This document shows positions 16,588 through 24,704 of a DNA stretch of 64,000 bases, in pieces. A program made the translations under genes and the position numbers. A model generated the notes under the pieces. That model made no database searches. It worked only from the letters and a program-made list of their open reading frames with translations, and was not told the origin of the DNA. Location of the stretch: positions 1 through 64,000 of the forward strand of contig NZ_JADMLH010000023.1 of NCBI RefSeq assembly GCF_016464385.1, given 5' to 3'. This DNA comes from Nucisporomicrobium flavum. Lineage in GTDB: Bacteria > Actinomycetota > Actinomycetes > Mycobacteriales > Micromonosporaceae. Every line of letters begins with the position of its first letter. Positions within the stretch are counted from its first letter, which is position 1.

Positions 16588-19278
16588 ATGCGCAGACTTC
16601 TCGTGTCGGCCGCGCTCGCCGCGGCCGTGGTGATCGGATCCGGAGGGCAGGCCTGGGCCGCCCCGCCGGCCGACCCCTCACCCTCCGCCGGCCTTCCGGC
16701 CGGCTGGTCCGTCCAGGACGGACACCTGACCTGGCACTCCGACAAGCGCGTGCCGATGGGCGACGCCGCTGTCGAGTTCTGGGCCGGCAACAGGCTGCTG
16801 GGGCGGCCGCTCGCCCAGCGTGACCAGCGCACGTTCCGGCTGGACCTGGGCGAGGTGTCCAGCCTCGACTCGCTGCAGGTCCGCGCCGGCGGCAAGCGCC
16901 TCGACGAGGCCGCCCCGTCGGCCGGCCGCCGATCCGCGGCGCCCGCGGTGAGCACCCCGGCGCCGCAGGCGAAGAACCCGGTCGACCCGGGCGTCAAGGG
17001 CCCCTACCGGACGGTCCGCGGCGAGTACTCGCTGGCCGGCGTCAAGCTCCCCGACTTCGGCAAGAAGGTCGAGATGCAGGCCGTGGTCGTCGCGCCCAAG
17101 GGCGCGCCGGGCAAGCGGCCGCTCGCGCTGTTCCTGCACGGCCGGCACTCGATCTGCTACAACGGCGCCGACGAGGACGCCCCGCAGGACTGGCCGTGCC
17201 CCCGGGGCACCAAGCCGATCCCGAGCTACCGCGGCTACCTGCAGGCCCAGGAGCTGCTCGCCTCGCAGGGCTACGTGACGGTGTCGATCTCGGCCAACGG
17301 CATCAACGGCCAGGACTACGCCGCCGAGGACGGCGGTGCGCAGGCCCGTTCCTCGCTGGTCCGCCAGCACCTGGCGAAGTGGGCCGCCTGGGCCGGCAGC
17401 GGCCGCTCCGGCGCTCCCTCGATCGTGCGCTCCGCGCCGCGCGCAGACCTGTCCAAGGTGTTCCTGATGGGCCACTCCCGCGGTGGCGAGGGCGTCAGCC
17501 GCGCCGCGATGGACACGCTCACCCCGCCGCCCTCCGCGCAGGACGGCTACCACGGCAAGGTCCGCTGGACGATCCGCGGCCTGCTGCTCATCGGCCCGAC
17601 GATCTTCGGGCACAACCCGGTGCCGGACGTGCCGTCCGCGACGATCCTGCCGGGCTGTGACGGCGACGTCTCCGACCTGCAGGGACAGATCTTCATCGAC
17701 GAGACCCGCGGCGTGAGCCGGGGCAAGGCGCTGCACAGCTCGCTGTACGTGGTCGGCGCCAACCACAACTACTTCAACACCGAGTGGACGCCCGGACAGG
17801 CTGCGGCACCGGCGTGGGACGACTTCTGGAGCGAGGAGCCCGACCCGGTCTGCTCGCCCGGCGCGCCGACCCGGCTGACCGCCGCGCAGGAGCAGAAGGC
17901 CGGTGCGACGTACATCGCGGCCGCCGCCCGCCTGTTCGTGGGCCGCGACGACCGGGTCCGCCCGCTGCTCGACGGCAGCGGCGTCCGTGCGCCGTCGGCC
18001 GACCCCGCGCGGGTGCTCAGCCACGCCATCGGCGCCAAGCGCACCGCCGCGCTGATCCCGTCGCCGTCCGTCGCCACCAGCGGTGCCCGGATCTGCGCCG
18101 AGATCGCCGACGACGCCAGCGCCTGCCTGGAGCCGGACAACTGGACGGAGCGCTCGGCGCACTTCGTCTCGTTCAACGGCGTGTCGCCCGAGCCCGGCCG
18201 GTACGCGGCCGACCTGACATGGACCACGGCGGACAAGCCGGTCACGCTCAAGGCACCCAAGCCGGTCACGCTCGCCGGGCACAAGGCCCTCACGCTGCGG
18301 CTCATGGTCGCGCCGAACAGCACCGGCAACCGCTTCGGCGTCGCCGTGATCGGCACGGACGGGCACCGTACGCAGCTGGGTGAGGTCCGCGCCGACGGGC
18401 TGCCCGGCACGGAGTACACGACGTCGTGGTGGGCGCAGGAGCTGCGCGTACCGCTCAAGGGCCTGCGCGGCAAGGTCGCGAAGCTGGAGCTGACGCCGCG
18501 GACGGCGAGCGGGCGGGCGTTCCTGATCGACGCCTGGGGCTGGGACCCGGGCACCCCCGACCCGCGCGAGACCTCCCTGCCGCGCATCGACATCGGCAGC
18601 CTGAAGGTCAAGGAGGGCAACTCCGGCACCAAGACGTACCAGGTTCCGGTCAAGATCACGGGCCGGGGCGGCGGCACGGTCCGGCTGTTCATGATGGACG
18701 CCGTGACGTACAAGAGCACGTCGTGGCTCGCCACCGTGCGGCCGGGCGCCCGTACCATCCCGGTGCCGGTCAAGGTGAAGGGCGACACCCTGTACGGCCA
18801 GAACGAGGGCAAGATGGTCGGCGCCAAGGCCGAACGCGGCTTCGTGATCGGTGACTACCAGGGCGGCATCGACGTCCGCAACGACGACCCGGCGCCGAAG
18901 CTCAGCCTGGGCACGGCGACGGACAAGGTGGCCGAGGGCGGCACGCTGCGCTGGCAGGTGAAGCTGTCCGCGCCCGCCGAGACGCCGTTCGACATCTGGG
19001 CGTCGCCGCAGAAGCCGGCGAGCGGCACCGAGCTGTCCAGCACCGACGTCGACCCGGCCTGGTTCCAGGAGTACGCGTACGAGGACCCCGAGCCGTCCCG
19101 GCCGCTGTCGGAGACGTACCTGACGCCGTACACGACGATCGAACCGGGCAAGACCAGCGGTGAGATCACCGTCCCGACGGTGACGGACAGCGCCGCCGAG
19201 TCCGACGAGATCGTGCAGCTGCAGTTCAGCGAGGAGAACGGCCTCGGCACGGTCACCGGTACGGTCACCGGCGACTGA
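16588..19278 (+). CDS. Large secreted alpha/beta-hydrolase with C-terminal Calx-beta-like domain
   Basis: An 896-residue exported protein. Residues 1-26 form a Sec signal peptide (MRRLLVSAALAAA, cleavage after AWA). The hydrolase core spans about residues 150-480, with an LFLHGRHS oxyanion strand and nucleophile elbow GHSRGGEG (serine near residue 294). A likely catalytic His lies in VVGANHNYFNTEW near 391. The middle is a beta-rich carbohydrate-binding-like domain, and the C-terminus (about 770-896) resembles Calx-beta (NDDPAPKLSLG onward). The start ATG 16588 places the signal peptide correctly; an open frame upstream adds 17 unlikely residues. Substrate unknown: an esterase, lipase or polymer depolymerase are all possible. 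It ends 12 bases before the convergent VOC gene. Confidence 0.82.
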   Translation: MRRLLVSAALAAAVVIGSGGQAWAAPPADPSPSAGLPAGWSVQDGHLTWHSDKRVPMGDAAVEFWAGNRLLGRPLAQRDQRTFRLDLGEVSSLDSLQVRAGGKRLDEAAPSAGRRSAAPAVSTPAPQAKNPVDPGVKGPYRTVRGEYSLAGVKLPDFGKKVEMQAVVVAPKGAPGKRPLALFLHGRHSICYNGADEDAPQDWPCPRGTKPIPSYRGYLQAQELLASQGYVTVSISANGINGQDYAAEDGGAQARSSLVRQHLAKWAAWAGSGRSGAPSIVRSAPRADLSKVFLMGHSRGGEGVSRAAMDTLTPPPSAQDGYHGKVRWTIRGLLLIGPTIFGHNPVPDVPSATILPGCDGDVSDLQGQIFIDETRGVSRGKALHSSLYVVGANHNYFNTEWTPGQAAAPAWDDFWSEEPDPVCSPGAPTRLTAAQEQKAGATYIAAAARLFVGRDDRVRPLLDGSGVRAPSADPARVLSHAIGAKRTAALIPSPSVATSGARICAEIADDASACLEPDNWTERSAHFVSFNGVSPEPGRYAADLTWTTADKPVTLKAPKPVTLAGHKALTLRLMVAPNSTGNRFGVAVIGTDGHRTQLGEVRADGLPGTEYTTSWWAQELRVPLKGLRGKVAKLELTPRTASGRAFLIDAWGWDPGTPDPRETSLPRIDIGSLKVKEGNSGTKTYQVPVKITGRGGGTVRLFMMDAVTYKSTSWLATVRPGARTIPVPVKVKGDTLYGQNEGKMVGAKAERGFVIGDYQGGIDVRNDDPAPKLSLGTATDKVAEGGTLRWQVKLSAPAETPFDIWASPQKPASGTELSSTDVDPAWFQEYAYEDPEPSRPLSETYLTPYTTIEPGKTSGEITVPTVTDSAAESDEIVQLQFSEENGLGTVTGTVTGD

Positions 19279-19290
19279 CCGTCCGCCGCG

Positions 19291-19707
19291 TCACCCCTCC
19301 GGGTACTGGGAGAACCGCACCATGTTCCCGGAGGGGTCGCGGAAGGCGCAGTCGCGGACGCCGTACGGCTGATCGATCGGCTCCTGGAGCACCTCGGCGC
19401 CGGCCGCCCGTACCCGGTCGAAGGTCTTGTCGCAGTCGTCGGTGCGGAAGATGATCCCCGGCAGCAACCCCTTCGCCAGCAGGTCCGCGGTGGCCCGCCG
19501 GTCGGCGTCGGAGGTGTGCGGGAAGTAGCCCGGGATCTCCAGGCCGATCTCGACGCCGGGCTGGTCCGGCGCCCCCAGCGTCAGCCACCGGTTATCCTCG
19601 AACTCCACGTCGGCGCGCACCTCGAGACCGAGGATGTCGCGGTAGAACGTCAGGGCCTCGTCGTAGTCGTGCACGATGAGGAAGCAGTGCGACAGCGAAA
19701 TCGTCAT
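19291..19707 (-). CDS. VOC (glyoxalase/bleomycin-resistance) superfamily protein
   Basis: A 138-residue single-subunit VOC protein with two beta-alpha-beta-beta-beta modules. The first begins SLSHCFLIVHDYDEALTFYRD (the FYRDILGL signature) and the second near LLPGIIFRTDDCDKTFDRV, ending CAFRDPSGNMVRFSQ with the metal-side residues typical of the family. Function could be dioxygenase, isomerase or antibiotic-binding; the sequence does not decide. It follows the AraC gene by 5 bases, so both form one operon and the AraC protein may control it. Confidence 0.88.
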   Translation of the reverse strand: MTISLSHCFLIVHDYDEALTFYRDILGLEVRADVEFEDNRWLTLGAPDQPGVEIGLEIPGYFPHTSDADRRATADLLAKGLLPGIIFRTDDCDKTFDRVRAAGAEVLQEPIDQPYGVRDCAFRDPSGNMVRFSQYPEG

Positions 19708-19712
19708 GCCGC

Positions 19713-20159
19713 TCACGCTAGGGCGCTGCGGGCCCCGGGCGCTTCTCCGGATCTGATCGGTTGGCCCAGGCCACGGGCGATGCACCCGGGTATGCCGGCC
19801 ACGCCGTCGTGGGTGCGGGCGCGGTAGGCGCTCGGCGTCTCCCCGACCAGCTCGGTGAACCGGGAGCTGAACGAGCCGAGCGACGTGCAGCCCACCCGGA
19901 GACACGCCTCGGTCACGCTCACGTCGCCGCGACGCAACAGGGCCTTGGCGCGTTCGATCCGGCGGGTCATCAGGTACGAGTACGGGGTTTCGCCGTACTC
20001 GGCGCGGAAGCGGCGCGCGAAGTGACCCGCGGACATGTGCGCCGTACGCGCCAGCGCGGGGACGTCGAGCGGCTCGGCGTACTCGCGGTCCATCCGGTCC
20101 CGGGCGCGGCGCAGCAGCGGCAGGTCGTCGCTCTTGCCCTCGCGCCGCCGGCCCGTCAC
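19713..20159 (-). CDS. AraC-family regulator, short HTH-only form
   Basis: A 148-residue protein. The AraC double helix-turn-helix fills residues about 20-118 (ALARTAHMSAGHFARRFRAEY, then the second HTH VTEACLRVGCTSLGSFSSRF and the GETPSAYRAR signature). There is no N-terminal sugar-binding domain; the C-terminal 30 residues are Ala/Gly-rich. GTG start at 20159. It is promoter-proximal in an operon with the VOC gene, and divergent from the MerR-clamp gene with about 100 bases between. Probably controls its own operon; the effector is unknown. Confidence 0.88.
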   Translation of the reverse strand: MTGRRREGKSDDLPLLRRARDRMDREYAEPLDVPALARTAHMSAGHFARRFRAEYGETPYSYLMTRRIERAKALLRRGDVSVTEACLRVGCTSLGSFSSRFTELVGETPSAYRARTHDGVAGIPGCIARGLGQPIRSGEAPGARSALA

Positions 20160-20209
20160 GATCTCGACTCACGTGCCATGACGTGCACGATGACACAGAC
20201 GTGCGGGAT

Positions 20210-20240
20210 TTGACCCTCGACCTTGTCGAGGCACCAGGGT
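20210..20240 (+). promoter_or_regulatory. MerR-type promoter and operator with 19-bp spacer
   Basis: -35 TTGACC (20210-20215) and a -10-like CAGGGT (20235-20240) are separated by exactly 19 bp, the over-long spacing characteristic of MerR-activated promoters. Inside lies the dyad CCTCGAC (20215-20221) and GTCGAGG (20225-20231) with a 3-base centre, very like the SoxR/TipA operator form. It sits 20 bases before the MerR-clamp start, so autoregulation by DNA untwisting is expected. Confidence 0.8.
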
Positions 20241-20260
20241 TCTGCGGTGTGGAGAGCGAG

Positions 20261-21301
20261 ATGCGCGGGATCGGCGAGGTGTCCCGGGCCAGCGGCCTGG
20301 GGGTCAGCGCCCTGCGGTTCTACGACCGGGCCGGCGTGCTGGTGCCGGCCGAGGTGGATCCGACGACCGGCTACCGGCGGTACAGCGAGGAGCAGATCCT
20401 CGCCGCCCGCCTGGTGGCCGGGCTGCGCCGGGTCGGCATGCCGGTCGCGGACATCGGCCGGGCGGTCGCCGAGCTGCCCGACCCCCGGGCCGTCCGCAAG
20501 CTGCTGGACGAGCACCTGCGCCGGTTGGAGGACGGCCTGGCCGACGCCCGCCGCGAGCTCTCCCGACTCCATCACCTGCTGGACGCCGAGGAGACCACCA
20601 TGACCCGCATCACCCTGCCCGCCGCCGCGCTCGCCGCCGCCCTCGACGCGGTCCGCTTCGCCGCCTGCGCGGACCCGGCCCTGCCGATGATCAACAGCGT
20701 GCTGCTGGAGACCGACGCGGAGGGCGTGCTGACCGTGGCCGCCACCGACCGGTTCCGGCTCGCCGTCTCCGAGGCCGCCGCCACGGTGGCCGGGCCGCCG
20801 GTCCGGGTCGCCGCGCCGCTGTCCTTCGCGGACGAGCTGCGCCCGCTGCTCACCGGCACGGTCACCCTGCACCTGGACGACGGGACGCTGGTCGCGGAGA
20901 CGCCCGGCGGCCGCGTCGAGGCTCGGCCCCTGGACGTGGACTGGCCGGACCACCGCCGCCTGGTGACGCTCGACGCCCCCGGCGCCCGGCGGTTCACCGT
21001 GGACGGGTCCGAGCTGCGCGCCACCCTCGGTGCGGCCACCACGGTGACCCGCGAGCACGAGGGCCGCGAGTTCGAGGTCGCGATCCTGACCGTCGGCCCG
21101 GCCGGTGAGCTGCGTACGGCCGACGCGCACGCCTGGGCGGCCGACGCCGAGGCGCACGTGGCGGTCAACCGCGAGTACCTGCTGCAGGCGCTGGACGCGG
21201 GCGGGCCGGGCCAGCTGGTGCTGGAACTGGACGGTCCGATCAAGCCGCTGGCCGTCCGCGGCACCACGGGCTTCTCCATTCTCATGCCGGTACGCCATTG
21301 A
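20261..21301 (+). CDS. MerR regulator fused to DNA polymerase III beta-clamp-like domain
   Basis: A 346-residue fusion. Residues 1-70 form a MerR winged HTH (GIGEVSRASGLGVSALRFYD) and about 72-106 a dimerisation coiled coil (RKLLDEHLRRLEDGLADA). From residue 114 the protein resembles the second and third domains of the DnaN sliding clamp: NSVLLETDAEGVLTVAATDR with the AATDRFRLA clamp signature, and the C-terminal SILMPVRH that matches the DnaN end. The first clamp domain is missing. The start is ATG 20261 with GGAG 6 bases upstream. An internal ATG at 20600 has GAGGAG upstream and would give a clamp-only protein of 233 residues. Such fusions occur in actinomycetes, but I know of no established function; the clamp part may bind a ligand or DNA. 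Confidence 0.85.
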   Translation: MRGIGEVSRASGLGVSALRFYDRAGVLVPAEVDPTTGYRRYSEEQILAARLVAGLRRVGMPVADIGRAVAELPDPRAVRKLLDEHLRRLEDGLADARRELSRLHHLLDAEETTMTRITLPAAALAAALDAVRFAACADPALPMINSVLLETDAEGVLTVAATDRFRLAVSEAAATVAGPPVRVAAPLSFADELRPLLTGTVTLHLDDGTLVAETPGGRVEARPLDVDWPDHRRLVTLDAPGARRFTVDGSELRATLGAATTVTREHEGREFEVAILTVGPAGELRTADAHAWAADAEAHVAVNREYLLQALDAGGPGQLVLELDGPIKPLAVRGTTGFSILMPVRH

Positions 21302-21408
21302 ACCTGTAGCGTCGTCGCAGGCCGGCTTGTACGATCCCGAGAACTTCAGTCCTGAACCCCCGATGCCGATCACGAGGTAGTGACGCCAGTTACCACCGGC
21401 AGGCACAG

Positions 21409-24400
21409 ATGCGGCCCGGGCAGGTTGCCTTGAGTACAGACGAGCGCTTCTCCGTCGAGGGTCGCCCAGGCGACGCGCGCCGCTGGCGTGCCGCCGGGCG
21501 GCGCTCGTCGGCGGGCGTGGCCGTCCCGGTCGAGGAGCGGCCGGTCGGCGCGGGGCCCGGTCCGGACCTCGGCGTCCTGCGCCGTCTCGAGGCGGCCGGC
21601 TCGGGGGCCGGGACCGACGCGGAGCGGACGCGCCGGGATGCGCTGCTGAGCCGGGCCATGCTGGCCCACCTCGTCCTCTCGTTCTGCCTCGTCGGCGTCT
21701 ACCTGGCGTTCCCGGGACCCGTGGTGGCGGCGTGGGCGTTGATCGTCCTGTCCTCCCTGACCGCCTTCGCCGTCGGCGTCGCGCTGAACTCCCCCCGGCG
21801 CCGCACACCGTGGCTGCTGCTCAGCGGCGGGTACGTCGCCTTCGTGGCGGGCACGGTGGTGGCCCTGTTCAATGCGGGCGAGTTCCCCTCCCCCGCCGAC
21901 CTGGTGTTCCTGGGCGTCTCGTCGCCGCTGCTGGTGGCCGGCCTGCTCGGGCTGACCCGGTCGGGCGCCCGGCTGCCCGACCGCGCCGGCATGCTGGACG
22001 CGGTCATCCTCACCGTCGGCGTCGGGTTCCTCGCCTGGACGTTCCTGATCAATCCGTTCCTGCAGGACCCGACGCTGAGCCCGCTGGAGAAGGCGGTCTC
22101 GATCGCGTACCCGCTGACGGATCTGCTGGTCCTGGCGATCCTGGCCCGGCTGGGCGTGAGCGCGACCCGCAACACCAGCCTGGTCTTCCTGCTGATCTCC
22201 GGTGCCGCGCTGCTGACCGCGGACACGCTGTACGGCCTCAGCCGCCTCAGTGGCTTCTGGCAGCTGGGCAGCCCCAGCGACGTGGGCTGGCTGCTGTTCT
22301 GCATCGCCGGCGGCGCGGCTGCCCTGCACCCGTCGATGATCCGCGCCACCGAGCCGCAGGTGCTCAGCAGCACCCAGATCTCGCTGCGCCGGGCCGTGCT
22401 GACGGTGGCGTCGCTGCTGGCCCCGGTCGCGCTGCTGGTGCAGGCGCTGCGCGGCCCGGTCACCGACGGCATCCTCATCGCCGTCGTGTCGGCGGCGCTC
22501 ATCCTGCTGTCACTGGCCCGGATCTCGGCCGTCGCCACGAGCCTGCGCCAGACGCTGGCCCGGGAACGCGAGCTGCGGCTGGCGTGCGAGGCCCTGCTGG
22601 TCTGCACCGGGACCGAGGAGGCGACCGACGTCCTGCGCCGCGCGGTCGGGCACATGCTGCCGCCCGGCACGCTGCACCGGGTGGTGCTGAGGGTGCACGA
22701 CGACCCGGAGGTCACCCCGGCCGACCCGGCGCCCGCCGGATCGCCGGGTGGCGCGCCGGATTTGCGGTACGTGGTGACGCTGCCGCCCGAGGCCGCCGAG
22801 CCGCTGGCGGCCTTCGAGCTGGCACTGCACTGCCGGCTGGCGGTGGGCCGTACGTGGATCGGCGACCTGTACGTCGGCACCGAGGAGCGGGCGATCGTCG
22901 ACCTGCAGGAGGCGCTGCCGGTGCTCGCCGGCCAGGCCGCCACGATGATCGACCGCATCCGGCTGAACCGGGAGATCAGCCGGCGCGACAGCCAGGCGTA
23001 CTTCCGGACGCTGGTGCTCAACGCCACCGAGGTGATCGCCATCGTCGGCGACGACAACACGATCACGTACGCGAGCCCCGCGGCGGAACCGGTGATCGGC
23101 ACGGCCGGCCTCGTGGGCACCGGCGTGCTGGACCTGATCGATCCGGCGCAGCGCGACGAGGTCCGCCGGGAACTGGACGCCGCCCGCAGCGGGCCGCCCG
23201 GGGACGCGCTGAACCTGTGGCGGGTACGCCGTACCGACGGCGAAATGATCTACACCGAGGCGGCCATCGGCGACATGCGCTCGGAGCCCGGCGTGCACGG
23301 CCTGGTCATCACGTTGCGCGACGTGACCGAGCGGCGCCGCCTCGAGCAGGAGCTGCTCGCCCGGGCGTACGTGGATCCGCTCACCGGGCTGGGCAACCGG
23401 CTGCAGTTCCAGGACGACGTGGCCGCGGCGGCCGCCGGGCGGGACGGCGGCACCTGCGGCGTCATGGTCTGCAACATCGACGGGTTCCGCACGGTCAACG
23501 ACACGATGGGCCACGAGGTCGGCGACGAGTTGCTGATCGCCGTCGCCAAACGGCTGTCCGCCGCGCTCGCCGGCCGGGGCAGCGTCGCCCGGCTCGGCGC
23601 CGACGAGTTCGGCATCGTGGTCCGCGAGGCGCCGGACGTGGCGTACCTGGAGAAGCTCGCGGACCAGGTGGTGGGCGTGTCCACCGAGTGGTTCCACGCG
23701 GGCGGCAGCCTGGTCGCCGCGTATCTGCGCGCGGGTGTGTCCACTACCGCCGACGCCCACACCGCGAAGGAGCTGGTCGGTCAGGCGGACGTCGCCCTGG
23801 ACACCGTGTCGGCGGGCGACGGGCCGCGCTGGCGACGCTACGAGGCCTCCCTGCACGAGGAGGTCCTCGACCGAATGCAGCTGCGCAAGGACCTCGACCG
23901 CGCGTTCGCCGAGGACGCGTTCCGGCTCGCGTACCAGCCGATCGTCGAGCTGAGCAGCACGCGTACGGTCGGCTTCGAGGCGCTGCTGCGCTGGCAGCAC
24001 CCGGAGCGGGGCATGGTGTCCCCGGCGACCTTCATCCCGCTCGCCGAGGAGTCGGGACTGATCGTCGAGCTGGGCGCCTGGGTGCTGCGGACGGCCGTGG
24101 CCACCGCCGCCGCCTGGCACCGGGAGCACCCGCGGGACACGCCGTACATCAGCGTGAACGTCTCGGTCCGGCAGTTCCGCTCGCCGGACTTCGTGGATCA
24201 GGTCTTCGACGAGCTGACCCGCTCCGGGCTGCCCGCGCACCTGCTCACGCTGGAGATCACCGAGAGCCTGCTGCTCGGCGAGCACGAGCGGATCCACACC
24301 GATATCGCCCGCCTGCGCCGGGCCGGGATCAAGATGTCCATCGACGACTTCGGTACGGGCTACTCGTCGCTGAGCTACCTGCACCGGGTGCCGGTGGACA

Positions 24401-24648
24401 CGTTGAAGCTGGACAAGTCGTTCGTGGACACCATCACCGGCTCGCAGCAGCAGCTCGACCTGGTCCGCGGCATCATCCAGCTGGCCGGCACGCTGAACCT
24501 GGACGTGGTGGCCGAGGGCATCGAGACGGCGGAGGAGCACCGGCTGCTGGCCGAGGCGGGCTGCCGGCTGGGACAGGGCTTCCTGTTCGCGCGGCCGCTG
24601 GCCGAGGAGGATGCCCACCGGCGGGTGGCGGACGGACCGGACGCGTGA
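21409..24648 (+). CDS. Membrane GGDEF-EAL protein with PAS domain (c-di-GMP turnover)
   Basis: A 1079-residue signalling protein. The N-terminal 80 residues are cytoplasmic and low-complexity. About ten hydrophobic helices span residues 80-395. A variable GAF-like stretch follows, a PAS domain lies near 535-645 (YFRTLVLNATEVIAIVGDDN), a GGDEF domain near 650-805 and an EAL domain near 835-1065. The cyclase signature reads GADEF near residue 730 instead of GGDEF, and no RxxD inhibitory site precedes it. The EAL domain keeps FEALLRW near 854, the ITES glutamate and DDFGTGYSSL. Net phosphodiesterase activity is therefore likely. ATG 21409 was taken; TTG 21430 is a plausible later start. Confidence 0.92.
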   Translation: MRPGQVALSTDERFSVEGRPGDARRWRAAGRRSSAGVAVPVEERPVGAGPGPDLGVLRRLEAAGSGAGTDAERTRRDALLSRAMLAHLVLSFCLVGVYLAFPGPVVAAWALIVLSSLTAFAVGVALNSPRRRTPWLLLSGGYVAFVAGTVVALFNAGEFPSPADLVFLGVSSPLLVAGLLGLTRSGARLPDRAGMLDAVILTVGVGFLAWTFLINPFLQDPTLSPLEKAVSIAYPLTDLLVLAILARLGVSATRNTSLVFLLISGAALLTADTLYGLSRLSGFWQLGSPSDVGWLLFCIAGGAAALHPSMIRATEPQVLSSTQISLRRAVLTVASLLAPVALLVQALRGPVTDGILIAVVSAALILLSLARISAVATSLRQTLARERELRLACEALLVCTGTEEATDVLRRAVGHMLPPGTLHRVVLRVHDDPEVTPADPAPAGSPGGAPDLRYVVTLPPEAAEPLAAFELALHCRLAVGRTWIGDLYVGTEERAIVDLQEALPVLAGQAATMIDRIRLNREISRRDSQAYFRTLVLNATEVIAIVGDDNTITYASPAAEPVIGTAGLVGTGVLDLIDPAQRDEVRRELDAARSGPPGDALNLWRVRRTDGEMIYTEAAIGDMRSEPGVHGLVITLRDVTERRRLEQELLARAYVDPLTGLGNRLQFQDDVAAAAAGRDGGTCGVMVCNIDGFRTVNDTMGHEVGDELLIAVAKRLSAALAGRGSVARLGADEFGIVVREAPDVAYLEKLADQVVGVSTEWFHAGGSLVAAYLRAGVSTTADAHTAKELVGQADVALDTVSAGDGPRWRRYEASLHEEVLDRMQLRKDLDRAFAEDAFRLAYQPIVELSSTRTVGFEALLRWQHPERGMVSPATFIPLAEESGLIVELGAWVLRTAVATAAAWHREHPRDTPYISVNVSVRQFRSPDFVDQVFDELTRSGLPAHLLTLEITESLLLGEHERIHTDIARLRRAGIKMSIDDFGTGYSSLSYLHRVPVDTLKLDKSFVDTITGSQQQLDLVRGIIQLAGTLNLDVVAEGIETAEEHRLLAEAGCRLGQGFLFARPLAEEDAHRRVADGPDA

Positions 24649-24676
24649 CCCACTGAGCCCATCGTCACATTAAGGT
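24646..24676 (+). promoter_or_regulatory. Candidate promoter of the alpha-oxoamine-synthase-like gene
   Basis: GTGACC (24646-24651) and TAAGGT (24671-24676, a TANNNT -10) are 19 bp apart. TAAGGT ends 7 bases before TTG 24684, so a leaderless transcript from that TTG is possible. The alternative ATG 24705 would have a short leader without a ribosome binding site. Confidence 0.4.
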
Positions 24677-24704
24677 CTGTTAATTGGACGATGCATCCTT
24701 CCCC

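Noticed and set aside
21302..21408. Short conserved-looking minus-strand peptide or leader before the GGDEF-EAL gene
   Set aside because: No start with ribosome binding site and no stop context; probably chance.
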